NCBI GenBank assembly: GCA_039714395.1
Contig: JBDLJH010000005.1
Coordinates: 84,346-148,345 of the forward strand
DNA length: 64,000 nucleotides
Source: JAPHSX01 sp039714395
GTDB lineage: Bacteria; Pseudomonadota; Gammaproteobacteria; Thiohalomonadales; Thiohalomonadaceae
Reading direction: 5' to 3'
Shown here: positions 26,891-35,546 of the stretch, piece after piece
How positions within the stretch are numbered: the first letter of the stretch is position 1
Layout of the letters: each line of letters opens with the position of its first letter
Translations under genes and position numbers: made by a program
Notes under the pieces: generated by a model
Told to the model about the DNA's origin: nothing
The model's input: the letters and a program-made list of their open reading frames with translations, nothing else
Database searches by the model: none

Positions 26891-26916
26891 CGACTAGCGA
26901 CTAGCGACTAGCGACT
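26891..26916. repeat. 7-base tandem repeat at the 3' end of ubiK
   Basis: CGACTAG is repeated three times and followed by CGACT. On the minus strand it covers the last codons and the stop of ubiK (LVASR then TAG), so changes in repeat number would alter the extreme C-terminus. Confidence 0.85.
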
Positions 26917-27142
26917 CTAATTCGGCGACCGTCTTCTCCAGCTGCTCAAGTTTTGAGCGGCTACGTGCCAGTACCTGTGCCTGCACCTCGAACTCCTCGC
27001 GGGTGACCAGATCCAGCTTATCGAAGGTGGAGTGAAGGGCGGCACGCAGGTTGTTCTCCAGATCCTCCTTCAAGACTCCAACTCCGGGTGGCAGGGTGCT
27101 GCTGAAGCGATCGAGGATGCTATCTAATAGGGGCTTGTTCAT
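26894..27142 (-). CDS. ubiK: ubiquinone biosynthesis accessory factor UbiK
   Basis: Small protein of 82 residues (BMFP/YqiC family): an N-terminal amphipathic helix (LLDSILDRFSSTLP) and a C-terminal coiled coil (VLARSRSKLEQLEKTVAELESLV). In E. coli UbiK is needed for efficient aerobic ubiquinone synthesis and interacts with UbiJ, probably linking the Ubi complex to lipids. The family position next to comM and glnK-amtB is one I recall in related bacteria. The C-terminus runs through a 7-base tandem repeat. Confidence 0.88.
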   Translation of the reverse strand: MNKPLLDSILDRFSSTLPPGVGVLKEDLENNLRAALHSTFDKLDLVTREEFEVQAQVLARSRSKLEQLEKTVAELESLVASR

Positions 27143-27317
27143 TGTCGACTCTCAATACGATGGTTCAATACCACTGATATTACGCTATTTATCTGGCTTA
27201 CGTGTAGTGGCTAATAAAGCACCAATATAGGGCGACAGGCTTTCTGTTGATGCATATGAGTGCATGGGAGAAATGGTTACTGCAATAAAACAGCCATTTT
27301 TAGATGTTTCTTTATGT

Positions 27318-27333
27318 TGGCACACGTTATGCA
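27318..27333 (+). promoter_or_regulatory. -24/-12 (sigma-54) promoter of the TorF porin gene
   Basis: TGGCACACGTTATGCA has GG at 27319-27320 and GC at 27331-27332, exactly ten bases apart, and matches TGGCAC-N5-TTGCA with one mismatch. A weak NtrC-like site (GCACCAATATAGGGCG, 27218-27233) lies about 85 bases upstream. It is 71 bases before the ATG. Confidence 0.7.
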
Positions 27334-27403
27334 AAGTCATCTCCTGTGTTTATCTGAATAAAGATTTTTTTTGATTAGGCGTTATTAGCGCAGGAGTAAC
27401 AAA

Positions 27404-28096
27404 ATGAAGAACATGACTAAATCACTTATTGCCGCTGCAGTTCTTGCTGCTACCAGTACCGCTGTCATGGCTGAGGTTTCCATGAATGTGGGTGCAACCA
27501 GCAACTACCTGTTCCGTGGCATCTCTGCAAGTGCGGATAATGCCGCTGTATCCGGTGGTATCGACTATAGCCACGAGGTGGGCGTCTATGCCGGTATGTG
27601 GGTATCGACCCTTGATACCGACCTGGGCGAGGAGCTGGATTACTATGTGGGGTATGCGGGTGAAGCCGGTGGTTTTGGTTACGATGCCAGCCTGATTGGC
27701 ATTACCTATCCGCAGTTGGAGGATTCCAACTACGTAGAGCTGGCCCTATCCGGCAGTTACTCCTACTTCACGGCCGGCCTGGCCGCGACCGTTGCCAGCG
27801 ATGTAAAGGACGAAAAAGCGACTGCCGAGCAGTTCATTGAGGAGGACCTCTACTACTACGTATCAGCCGAACTCCCTCTGAATGAGGAAATCACCTTGGG
27901 CCTGACCGCAGGCAACTACACCTTCGCGGATGATGGCGTTGATGATGCAGAGTTTGATTATACCCACTTCCAGCTGGCTGTTTCCAAAGGGGATGTGACA
28001 GTCGCCTATGATGCAACCGATATCGATGATGATCCGACAACGGATTATAAAGAGGATGCCGGTCACTTCACCGTATCCTGGAGCAAATCTTTCTAA
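27404..28096 (+). CDS. TorF family putative porin
   Basis: Outer-membrane protein of 230 residues. It has a signal peptide (SLIAAAVLAATSTAVMAEV), then the family N-terminus NVGATSNYLFRGISAS and alternating barrel strands ending FTVSWSKSF with a terminal aromatic residue. This matches the conserved TIGR02001-type family of proteobacteria, whose substrate is unknown. AGGAG precedes the ATG. The -24/-12 promoter and the position directly ahead of glnK-amtB imply expression under nitrogen limitation. It has its own terminator, so it is not simply co-transcribed with glnK. Confidence 0.85.
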   Translation: MKNMTKSLIAAAVLAATSTAVMAEVSMNVGATSNYLFRGISASADNAAVSGGIDYSHEVGVYAGMWVSTLDTDLGEELDYYVGYAGEAGGFGYDASLIGITYPQLEDSNYVELALSGSYSYFTAGLAATVASDVKDEKATAEQFIEEDLYYYVSAELPLNEEITLGLTAGNYTFADDGVDDAEFDYTHFQLAVSKGDVTVAYDATDIDDDPTTDYKEDAGHFTVSWSKSF

Positions 28097-28137
28097 GATA
28101 TTCTCGTAAATATACGAGAACCCTTTTGGTTCTTGCG

Positions 28138-28173
28138 AAAACCCGTCATGGTTCTCCGCGACGGGTTTTTTTT
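28138..28173 (+). terminator. intrinsic terminator of the TorF porin gene
   Basis: AAACCCGTC (28139-28147) pairs with GACGGGTTT (28160-28168), followed by a run of T. A second small hairpin, TTCTCGTA...TACGAGAA, lies at 28101-28120. Confidence 0.88.
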
Positions 28174-28205
28174 GTCTAGCTGTTCGATCTACTCAGAAAG
28201 TGCAA

Positions 28206-28240
28206 TGCACCACTAACGCGCCATGCACTTTTTAAGTGCC
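28206..28240 (+). promoter_or_regulatory. candidate NtrC enhancer sites upstream of glnK
   Basis: TGCACTTTTTAAGTGCC (28224-28240) fits the 17-base NtrC pattern TGCACC-N5-GGTGCA, with a near-perfect GCACTT/AAGTGC dyad. A weaker half-matching site starts TGCACC at 28206. They lie about 65-100 bases upstream of the -24/-12 element, a normal enhancer distance. Confidence 0.6.
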
Positions 28241-28303
28241 CCGTTTTTGTGCGCTAGAGTGAGAAAAAGTCGAATTTCCCCTGTTTTTAAGCGTCCTCTT
28301 TGT

Positions 28304-28319
28304 TGGCACGCCTCATGCA
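28304..28319 (+). promoter_or_regulatory. -24/-12 (sigma-54) promoter of glnK-amtB
   Basis: TGGCACGCCTCATGCA has GG at 28305-28306 and GC at 28317-28318, ten bases apart. It matches the sigma-54 consensus TGGCACG-N4-TTGCA with one mismatch (A for the first T of TTGCA). Confidence 0.88.
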
Positions 28320-28392
28320 ACACTTCCAGTGAACGAATTTTCTTAAATGAAAAAAGCAGACGTTTTTCTGCACAAACTGGAGGACACATTCA

Positions 28393-28731
28393 ATGAAAAT
28401 GGTAACGGCAATCATCAAGCCCTTTAAGCTCGATGACGTACGTGAAGCCCTTTCCGAAATCGGAGTGCAGGGTATCACCGTGACTGAGGTGAAAGGTTTT
28501 GGACGTCAGAAAGGTCACACCGAACTCTATCGTGGTGCGGAATATGTAGTGGATTTTTTACCCAAGGTGAAGGTTGAGGCAGCGGTTGAGGCGAGTCTGG
28601 TCGATCAGGTGATTGAGGCGGTATCCAAGGCGGCCAATACCGGCAAGATTGGTGATGGCAAGATCTTTGTCTCCAATCTGGAGCAGGTAGTACGTATCCG
28701 CACCGGTGAGTCCGGTAGCGAAGCCCTGTAA
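28393..28731 (+). CDS. glnK: nitrogen regulatory protein P-II (GlnK)
   Basis: P-II signal protein of 112 residues, trimeric, binding ATP/ADP and 2-oxoglutarate. It starts MKMVTAIIKPFKLDDVREAL and has the T-loop with the uridylylation site Tyr51 (LYRGAEYVVDFLPK) and the C-terminal signature TGKIGDGKIFV. Placed 29 bases before amtB, it is GlnK, which blocks the AmtB channel when ammonium rises, rather than GlnB. GGAGG precedes the ATG. A sigma-54 promoter lies upstream. Confidence 0.95.
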   Translation: MKMVTAIIKPFKLDDVREALSEIGVQGITVTEVKGFGRQKGHTELYRGAEYVVDFLPKVKVEAAVEASLVDQVIEAVSKAANTGKIGDGKIFVSNLEQVVRIRTGESGSEAL

Positions 28732-28760
28732 CGCATAAGACCCGATAGGAGGGTGAAAAG

Positions 28761-30008
28761 ATGGATGGTTTAATAGAAGTAAAATATGCGTTGGATACCT
28801 TCTACTTCCTGGTATCCGGTGCACTGGTAATGTGGATGGCAGCAGGTTTCTCCATGCTGGAGGCCGGTCTGGTCCGCTCCAAAAATACCGCTGAGATCCT
28901 TACCAAGAACGTGGCTTTGTATGCTATCGCTAGCGTGATGTACATGCTGGTCGGTTATAACATTATGTATCCGGGTGATGCCGTTTCCAGTATCTGGCCG
29001 GGCATCAGCTTCCTGCTGGGTGCCGATAATGAGACCGCTGCCGTTCTGGCGGGTGGTGACGATGCTCCTTACTACTCCGGTATGTCGGACTTCTTCTTCC
29101 AGGTGGTGTTTGTGGCAACCGCCATGTCTATCGTCTCCGGTGCAGTGGCCGAGCGTATGAAGCTGTGGGCCTTCCTCGCCTTTGCCGTGGTAATGACCGG
29201 CTTCATCTATCCTGTACAGGGTTACTGGAAGTGGGGTGGTGGTTTCCTCGATGGTCTCGGTTTCCTCGACTTCGCCGGTTCTGGTGTAGTGCACATGACC
29301 GGTGCTGCTGCGGCCCTGGCTGGTGTTCTGTTGCTGGGTGCACGTAAGGGCAAGTACGGTCCCAACGGTGAGGTCAACGCCATTCCCGGTGCCAACATGC
29401 CGCTGGCGACCCTCGGTATGTTCATCCTGTGGATGGGCTGGTTCGGCTTTAACGGCGGTTCCGAGTTAAAGATTTCTGATGTGGGTGAGGCCAATGCCGT
29501 TGCGATGGTGTTTGTTAACACTAATATGGCGGCTGCCGGTGGTGTGATTGCGGCACTAATTACCTCAAAGCTGCTGTTTGGCAAGGCCGACCTGACCATG
29601 GCACTGAATGGTGCCCTCGCCGGTCTGGTGGCTATTACCGCCGAACCGCTTACTCCTAGTGCCCTGGCTGCGACCATGATTGGTGGTGTGGGTGGTGTGC
29701 TGGTGGTGTTCTCGGTTCTGACCCTCGACAAGCTGAAGATTGATGATCCGGTTGGTGCCATCTCGGTCCACGGTGTGGTCGGAATCTGGGGTCTGCTGGC
29801 TGTAGTCTTCACCAATCCTGATGCGACTCTGAGTGCTCAGTTGATCGGTATTGTTACCATCTTCGCCTGGGTCTTTGCTGCCAGCTTTATTGTCTGGATG
29901 GTCATCAAGGCGGTGATGGGCATTCGTGTTAGCGAAGAGGAAGAGTACGAAGGTGTCGATATCTCTGAGTGTGGCCTGGAGGCCTACCCGGAGTTCACTA
30001 ACAAGTAG
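28761..30008 (+). CDS. amtB: ammonium transporter AmtB
   Basis: Trimeric ammonium/ammonia channel of 415 residues with about 11 membrane helices. It has the Amt signature DFAGSGVVHMTGAAAALAG with the first pore histidine and SVHGVVGIWGLLAV with the second. An N-terminal helix with the cytoplasmic end immediately after the start suggests a signal-anchor rather than a cleaved peptide. A strong AGGAGGG precedes the ATG. It forms an operon with glnK and ends in a terminator. Confidence 0.95.
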   Translation: MDGLIEVKYALDTFYFLVSGALVMWMAAGFSMLEAGLVRSKNTAEILTKNVALYAIASVMYMLVGYNIMYPGDAVSSIWPGISFLLGADNETAAVLAGGDDAPYYSGMSDFFFQVVFVATAMSIVSGAVAERMKLWAFLAFAVVMTGFIYPVQGYWKWGGGFLDGLGFLDFAGSGVVHMTGAAAALAGVLLLGARKGKYGPNGEVNAIPGANMPLATLGMFILWMGWFGFNGGSELKISDVGEANAVAMVFVNTNMAAAGGVIAALITSKLLFGKADLTMALNGALAGLVAITAEPLTPSALAATMIGGVGGVLVVFSVLTLDKLKIDDPVGAISVHGVVGIWGLLAVVFTNPDATLSAQLIGIVTIFAWVFAASFIVWMVIKAVMGIRVSEEEEYEGVDISECGLEAYPEFTNK

Positions 30009-30029
30009 TTAGAACTGTTGCAGGTAAAT

Positions 30030-30060
30030 AAAAAAGGGGCACTTAGGTGTCCCTTTTTTT
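30030..30060 (+). terminator. intrinsic terminator of glnK-amtB
   Basis: AAAAAGGGGCAC pairs with GTGTCCCTTTTT over the loop TTAG; one G-T pair occurs in the stem, and a T run follows. Confidence 0.92.
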
Positions 30061-30243
30061 GTCGACAATATAGTTTTACTAATCTGATAATGACTTGTGA
30101 ATGTGCTCTTTATTCCCCTTGCAGCAAGCGCAATGTTATCCATATTTCCGATGATCCCATTGAGTGCCTATGGAGGTGGCTCTGCCGGCTTGCTCGCAAA
30201 CTTCAGGCCGGAACGAGGAGCTGGAAAATGGTTTCTTCTTTAG

Positions 30244-30480
30244 CTACAGATCTTTGTGGCTACCGTCGCAAAATGGGAGGGTCTTGCTGTGTTTGCAGCC
30301 ACACAGCCCTGCTTTGCGTCCCTCCTCAATGGTAAATTTTATCGGTGAAAAATTAGTACCCTTGTGACTACCATCGCAGAATGGTTGGTCCTTGCTCAGA
30401 CCGCAGCTACAGAACCAGTAATCACCGGCCTCCAGTTCGACGATATAGGGCCTCTTTTGTGCGATATGGGGTTCTGACAT
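30244..30480 (-). CDS. CDGSH iron-sulfur domain protein (two domains)
   Basis: Small protein of 78 residues with two CDGSH motifs, CSCGLSKDQPFCDGSHKG and CGCKHSKTLPFCDGSHKD. Each has the C-x-C...C...H ligand set that binds a redox-active [2Fe-2S] cluster as in mitoNEET. The tandem arrangement is the common bacterial type. I start at MSEPHIAQ, with AGGAGG seven bases upstream on the minus strand; the long upstream extension of the frame is not supported. It is divergent from the FetAB-type genes, which suggests but does not prove a link with iron handling. Confidence 0.88.
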   Translation of the reverse strand: MSEPHIAQKRPYIVELEAGDYWFCSCGLSKDQPFCDGSHKGTNFSPIKFTIEEGRKAGLCGCKHSKTLPFCDGSHKDL

Positions 30481-30525
30481 GGTGTATCCTCCAGTTTTAT
30501 TTCCCGTTAAACGATAACTTTCTTT

Positions 30526-31143
30526 GTGGTGAATAGCGAAAACAGTAAGGGGCTCTGCCTGTCGGCACTGACTACTCTCCATTTGGGGCCGCTTGACTGG
30601 CAAATCAATCGTGGTGAATGTGTCTCGCTTGCAGGTGCCAGTGGCAGCGGCAAGAGTTTGCTGTTGCGCGCCATCGCCGATCTTGATCCCCACGGTGGAG
30701 AGCTGTTACTAGGTGGAGTGAGTGCGTTGTCGATGCCGGGGCATCTGTGGCGTCGCCGTGTAGGACTGCTGCCTGCTGAACCGTTCTGGTGGGCGGAGCG
30801 GGTGGGCGATCACTTTGAGGATGGCGAGGGGGAGCTGCTCGAGGCCCTGGGACTTAATCTGGATGCCCTGGAGTGGACGGTTTCGCGTTGTTCTACCGGT
30901 GAGCGTCAACGCCTTGCCCTGGCGCGGCTGCTGCAAAACCGTCCCGAGGTGTTGCTGCTGGATGAACCTACCGCGGCCCTCGATCCACAAAGTGCCGAAC
31001 GGGTGGAGACGCTGTTGCAACGCTATCGACGTGACAATAATGCGGTGGAGATCTGGGTGAGTCACGACCCGGCACAACGCCAGCGGGTGGCGCATCGTCA
31101 CTACCGCATTGAGGGCGGTGAGCTGAGTGAGGTGGAGGCATGA
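30526..31143 (+). CDS. fetA: ABC transporter ATPase, FetA type
   Basis: ATP-binding subunit of 205 residues with Walker A GASGSGKS near 37-44, Q-loop region LLPAEPFWW, signature STGERQRLALARLL (a variant of LSGGQ), Walker B VLLLDEPTAALD and H-loop VSHDP. Small size and overlap with a UPF0014 permease point to the FetA/YbbL family, for which iron efflux and oxidative stress resistance have been reported in E. coli. The start GTG at 30526 is weakly supported; a downstream start is possible. Its stop overlaps the start of the permease by four bases. Confidence 0.8.
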   Translation: MVNSENSKGLCLSALTTLHLGPLDWQINRGECVSLAGASGSGKSLLLRAIADLDPHGGELLLGGVSALSMPGHLWRRRVGLLPAEPFWWAERVGDHFEDGEGELLEALGLNLDALEWTVSRCSTGERQRLALARLLQNRPEVLLLDEPTAALDPQSAERVETLLQRYRRDNNAVEIWVSHDPAQRQRVAHRHYRIEGGELSEVEA

Positions 31144-31931
31144 ACTTTATCTTGTTAACGCCGTTGGATTTGGCCCTCGCCTCGCTGCTGGTGGTGGTGC
31201 TGTCATTATTGAGTTTCCGCCTGGCACTCGGCATTAGCCGCAAGCTGCTTCTGGCAGCCCTGCGTACCACCGTGCAACTGTTGTTAATCGGCCTGGTTCT
31301 CAAACTGTTGTTTGCCAATGCCCACCCAGCCTGGGTGGGGCTGTTATCGGTGGTGATGTTATTGGCCGCCGGTCGCATCGTGATGGAGCGTCAGGAGCGA
31401 CGCTTTATCGGTTGGTGGGGTTACGGTGTCGGCACCCTGTCGATGTTCCTCTCTTCCTTTGCAGTGACGCTGATTACCCTGATGGTGATCCTTCGCCCTG
31501 AGCCCTGGTATCAACCGCAGTATGCGATCCCGCTGCTGGGAATGATGCTGGGCAATACGATGAACGGAGTGGCACTGGGGCTGGAGCGCCTCACCAGCTC
31601 GGTACACCAGCAGCGTGGGGTGATCGAGGCGCGGCTTCTGCAGGGACAGCCATGGTGTGAGGCCATCTCTGATATTCGACGCGACAGCATGCGTATCGGA
31701 ATGGTACCGATGCTCAATGCCATGGCGGCAGCGGGGCTGGTGAGCCTGCCGGGGATGATGACCGGTCAGATCCTCGCGGGTGCAGAGCCGATGGAGGCGG
31801 TAAAATACCAGATTCTGATTATGTTCCTTATCGCCTCGGGTACCGGTTTTGGTACCATGGGGGCAGTACATTTCGGTGCACGGCGTCTGTTTGATGAGCG
31901 TGAGCGGTTGCGGCTGGATCGGATCACATAA
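31140..31931 (+). CDS. fetB: ABC transporter permease, FetB (UPF0014) type
   Basis: Membrane subunit of 263 residues with about seven helices and the family segments GRIVMERQERRF, PLLGMMLGNTMNGVALGLERL and MLNAMAAAGLVSLPGMMTGQILAGAEPMEAVKYQI. The last is the coupling and signature region of the UPF0014 family. Overlaps the ATPase gene in ATGA. Predicted to export iron or another metal together with FetA; the substrate is inferred from the family. Confidence 0.88.
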   Translation: MNFILLTPLDLALASLLVVVLSLLSFRLALGISRKLLLAALRTTVQLLLIGLVLKLLFANAHPAWVGLLSVVMLLAAGRIVMERQERRFIGWWGYGVGTLSMFLSSFAVTLITLMVILRPEPWYQPQYAIPLLGMMLGNTMNGVALGLERLTSSVHQQRGVIEARLLQGQPWCEAISDIRRDSMRIGMVPMLNAMAAAGLVSLPGMMTGQILAGAEPMEAVKYQILIMFLIASGTGFGTMGAVHFGARRLFDERERLRLDRIT

Positions 31932-31947
31932 AAGAGAGCCTGAAGTA

Positions 31948-34887
31948 ATGATTGGAACAGGGATGAATAGAAAGGACTGGATGGAATATAGAAAAAAAGG
32001 GAAGGGAATGGGACTCCTGCGTTTTATTGTTGTTTTGCCCCTACTGGCTGCTGCCATGTTCTGGATTTGGGGTAAGTATGAGCGGCACGGTTATGAGCTG
32101 TACCACAAAAATGCTCGCGACAAGGTGCTGCATGATCTTATCGGCAGCAGAGACAGGCTGGAGTTTTCGCTTAACAGTCATCTGTTTATTCCCCTGAGCA
32201 TAGAGAGTTTTGTTGTCTCGCGTGGCAGCATGAATAGTGATGAATTTACGGCCTTTGCTGAACGTTTGTGGAGTCATGCCGGAGACGGTTTGATGAGCAT
32301 TCAGGTCGCGGTAGGTACCGAAGTGCGTTATGTCTATCCGTTGCAGGGGAACGAGTCTGTCGTTGGGCTGGATCTGTTGTCCATTGATGGCCAGGCAGAA
32401 ACGGTAAGGAGAACCATTGAGGGGGGGAGCATGGTGGTGGCTGGTCCCTATAACCTGATCCAGGGAGGGGAGGGACTGATTGTACGCCAGCCGATATACC
32501 GGTCTCAGGCAAAGGGCGGAGCCTACTGGGGCCTGGCAACCATTATCATCGACTGGCAGCAGTTTCTACGTGACTCTGGCGTAGCCGATGTCAGGGGGCT
32601 GGATTTTGTGTTGCAGGGGCAGGATGGTTCTGGTGCAGCAGGCAGGGTCTTTTTTGGCGATAAGCAGGTTCTCGAACGCGATCCGGTCAGTCTTTCAATA
32701 AGCTTACCCGAGGGCGAGTGGCTGGTATCGGCTACTCCCAGCGGGGGGTGGGCAACACGGGATTCGCATCTACAGGTTGAGCGCTCTGTGTTTTTCGCCA
32801 TGATGCTACTGGTACTGTTGGTAGCGACGCTGGCGATGGCTTACCCTCGATTGTTGCAGCGCAGAATTGACCAGGCGACGCGTGAATTAGCCGATAATCA
32901 TGCCCTGTTGGAGCAGCGGGTGGCGAAGCGGACAATTGCCCTCCAGGAGAGTGAGGCGCAGATGCGCCGTCTGTTTGATTCACTACCGTTTCCGGTGGTG
33001 GTTACCGCAGTCGGTAGTGGGGCCTATCTCTATGCCAATGATGGTGCCGCTGAGCTGTTTGAGGAGAATAAGGAGCAGCGTGGACAGGTTGCGGGGGATT
33101 ACTATCAGAATCCGGCTGACAGGGAGAAGCTGCTAGCGGGGTTGCGACATGATGGAATGCTATCCAACCTTGAGGTTGAACTGAAAAGCGGCAAGGGCAA
33201 TCCATTCTGGGCTCTGCTCTCGGCAGTGACGCTAGATTTTGACGGGCATGATGCCATTTTGCTGTCGATTACCGATATCAGTGAACGCAGGGCGATAGAG
33301 CAGGCACACATCGCCAGTGAAAAGAATCTGCGTACCATCTTTGACTCGGTGCCAACACCAATGGCGATTACACGAAACAGTGATGGCAAGCTGGTACGTA
33401 TCAACAAGGCAGGGCTGATGCTTTCAGGGCTTGGTGTGGGAAGTATGGAAGAGTTTCGTGCCGAAGACTTTTATTGTGATACGCGTGACCGTGAAAAAAT
33501 TATGCACTTGCTGGAGCTTGAAGGGAGTGTGCAGGATCTGGAGATCTGTATGCGCAGTCTCAGCGGCGAGCGCTTTACCTTCCTTATGTCAGCCATCTTT
33601 ATTGATTATGAGGATGAACCTTGTTTGCTGAGTAGCTACGCTGAAATTACTGAGCGCAAGAAGTTCGAGCAGTCACTAGAACGGGCCAATCGTGAGGCGT
33701 TGCAGGCGATTCAGGCAAAAAATGAATTTCTTGCCACTATGAGCCATGAAATTCGTACCCCTCTCAATGGTGCACTCTCCATGGTCAAGCTGTTGGGACG
33801 GACACAGCTAGATGCCCAGCAGCGCGACTATCTCAATGCAATCGATTTTTCTGGTGAGTCGCTACTGCAGATCCTTAGTGATGTACTTGATCTCTCCAAG
33901 CTGGAAGCAGGCAAGCTGGAGTTAGAGCAGTTTAATTTCGATTTACGCAATATGGTCGATGAAATGGTGGGGCTGATGCAGGTGCAGTGTGACCCGCAGA
34001 GGGTCTCGCTTACGGCAACACTGGACTCGCGCATTCCATCTCAGCTTTGTGGTGATGCCATCCGTTTGCGGCAGGTGTTATTTAATCTATTGGGTAATGC
34101 ACTTAAATTTACTGAACGAGGTGAGGTTGAGTTACAGGCCAATTTTATCAGTGAGCGTAGGGGAAAGATTGGTATTGAGTTTTCGGTACGTGACACGGGT
34201 ATCGGTATTGCCGAGGAGGTGCAGCCAAGGCTGTTTGGTGACTTTACTCAGGCCGATTCCAGTATGGCGCGACGTTTCGGTGGTTCTGGTCTGGGGCTGG
34301 CTATTTGCAAGCGCATGGTAGGGTTGATGGGCGGTGAAATAGGTGTCGAGAGTGAGCCGGGGAAGGGAAGTCGCTTCTGGTTCCGGCTGGATATGCAGCG
34401 CGGCAGTGCGCCGCAGGATAGCCCGAATGGTGAGGTGGAAGTTATTTTGCCCTCCGATGCATTGCGAGTGCTGCTGGTGGAGGATGATGCCATCAACCGC
34501 TTTGCCGGTAGTGAACTGTTGCGTCAACAGGGCTGTGAGGTGACGATTGCCGCCGATGGCTATGAAGCTCTGGAGCGTTTTCATGACGGTTATTTTGATG
34601 TGGTTTTGATGGATGTTCGTATGCCAGGCATGGATGGTCTGGAGACCACACAGCGGTTGCGTGAGATTGAACCGCATGGGGCCACGGTACCGGTGATCGC
34701 TCTTACTGCTGATGTCACTCAGGAGAACATTGATCGCTGCCGTGCAGTGGGGATGCAGGAGGTGTTAAGCAAGCCGATTCACATGGACAGGTTGAGCCGG
34801 GCATTGGCTGCCGTTCGTGTTCATGATGGTGCTGACGATAGCCAGATGGTTAACGGCGAAGAAAAGCCATCCAGCGGGCCAGGTTGA
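31948..34887 (+). CDS. hybrid sensor histidine kinase with PAS domains and receiver
   Basis: Protein of 979 residues. Order: TM1 (LLRFIVVLPLLAAAMFWIWG), a periplasmic domain resembling CHASE (about 45-280), TM2 (SVFFAMMLLVLLVATLAMAYP), a short coiled coil, two PAS domains (about 335-450 and 455-575), HisKA with His600 in MSHEIRTPLNG, a HATPase with GDAIRLRQVLFNLLGNALKFT, DTGIGI and GSGLGLAI, and a receiver with Asp889 in LMDVRMPG. I start at the ATG of MIGTGMN after the fetB stop. No dedicated partner regulator is adjacent. The signal is unknown. Its 3' end overlaps the convergent metallopeptidase gene by 38 bases. Confidence 0.88.
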   Translation: MIGTGMNRKDWMEYRKKGKGMGLLRFIVVLPLLAAAMFWIWGKYERHGYELYHKNARDKVLHDLIGSRDRLEFSLNSHLFIPLSIESFVVSRGSMNSDEFTAFAERLWSHAGDGLMSIQVAVGTEVRYVYPLQGNESVVGLDLLSIDGQAETVRRTIEGGSMVVAGPYNLIQGGEGLIVRQPIYRSQAKGGAYWGLATIIIDWQQFLRDSGVADVRGLDFVLQGQDGSGAAGRVFFGDKQVLERDPVSLSISLPEGEWLVSATPSGGWATRDSHLQVERSVFFAMMLLVLLVATLAMAYPRLLQRRIDQATRELADNHALLEQRVAKRTIALQESEAQMRRLFDSLPFPVVVTAVGSGAYLYANDGAAELFEENKEQRGQVAGDYYQNPADREKLLAGLRHDGMLSNLEVELKSGKGNPFWALLSAVTLDFDGHDAILLSITDISERRAIEQAHIASEKNLRTIFDSVPTPMAITRNSDGKLVRINKAGLMLSGLGVGSMEEFRAEDFYCDTRDREKIMHLLELEGSVQDLEICMRSLSGERFTFLMSAIFIDYEDEPCLLSSYAEITERKKFEQSLERANREALQAIQAKNEFLATMSHEIRTPLNGALSMVKLLGRTQLDAQQRDYLNAIDFSGESLLQILSDVLDLSKLEAGKLELEQFNFDLRNMVDEMVGLMQVQCDPQRVSLTATLDSRIPSQLCGDAIRLRQVLFNLLGNALKFTERGEVELQANFISERRGKIGIEFSVRDTGIGIAEEVQPRLFGDFTQADSSMARRFGGSGLGLAICKRMVGLMGGEIGVESEPGKGSRFWFRLDMQRGSAPQDSPNGEVEVILPSDALRVLLVEDDAINRFAGSELLRQQGCEVTIAADGYEALERFHDGYFDVVLMDVRMPGMDGLETTQRLREIEPHGATVPVIALTADVTQENIDRCRAVGMQEVLSKPIHMDRLSRALAAVRVHDGADDSQMVNGEEKPSSGPG

Positions 34888-35533
34888 GCAGGCTCGCCAG
34901 CGAGGCGGCCACATAGGTTAATGCGGCGGCACGTAGTATCTGGCGTACCGCCCTCTCATCTTTTTGATTAATGTAATGGCCGCTCTTTAGCAGCGGCAGA
35001 GCCTTGTTGAAGCTGGCATCCCACTCTACCGGCAGTGTTATCAGATGTACCAGTGTGGCCAGCCCCATGCTGGCAAATCCCAATAAAAAGAATAGTAGTC
35101 CGCTGTGGGGCATGCGCGTGAGCAGGGTGACCACGGGGATGGCAAACATCAGTATTGCACCCACCTTTTCCCCCCAGTGGGCGAGGGTGACCATGCGGGT
35201 GCGGGTGGCGAGTAACGGCTCTCCCTTATGATGTTGAATGGCATGGCCCACCTCGTGGGCGGCCACGGCCACGGCAGTGAGCGAGCGGCCGTTGAAGTTG
35301 TCGGGGCTGAGCCGGACTATGCGCTGGGCGGGGTCGTAGTGATCGCCCTTGTCGGTCTGTTCCACTGCCACCTGGCTGATCTGCATACGCATCAGCAGGT
35401 GGCGGGCCAGCTCGCCTCCGCTGCCGGGGATATCATCGCGTGGCTGGTTGTAGCGGCGGAAGGTGTACTGCGCCCACCATTGAGGAGCGAAGATGAGGCC
35501 GATGACAACAACAAGGATGATCAGGAAGGGCAT
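34850..35533 (-). CDS. neutral zinc metallopeptidase, YugP type
   Basis: Membrane protein of 227 residues with an N-terminal helix, the zinc motif HEVGH at 93-97 (followed by AIQHH) and further helices at about 115-165 and 200-220. This matches the zinc-dependent neutral peptidase family 2 (YugP). The motif is intact, so activity is likely; the substrate is unknown. It lies where hslVU often follows the SPOR gene in related bacteria. The end overlaps the histidine kinase gene tail to tail. Confidence 0.85.
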   Translation of the reverse strand: MPFLIILVVVIGLIFAPQWWAQYTFRRYNQPRDDIPGSGGELARHLLMRMQISQVAVEQTDKGDHYDPAQRIVRLSPDNFNGRSLTAVAVAAHEVGHAIQHHKGEPLLATRTRMVTLAHWGEKVGAILMFAIPVVTLLTRMPHSGLLFFLLGFASMGLATLVHLITLPVEWDASFNKALPLLKSGHYINQKDERAVRQILRAAALTYVAASLASLLNLARWMAFLRR

Positions 35534-35546
35534 TGACTAAGGCCTT

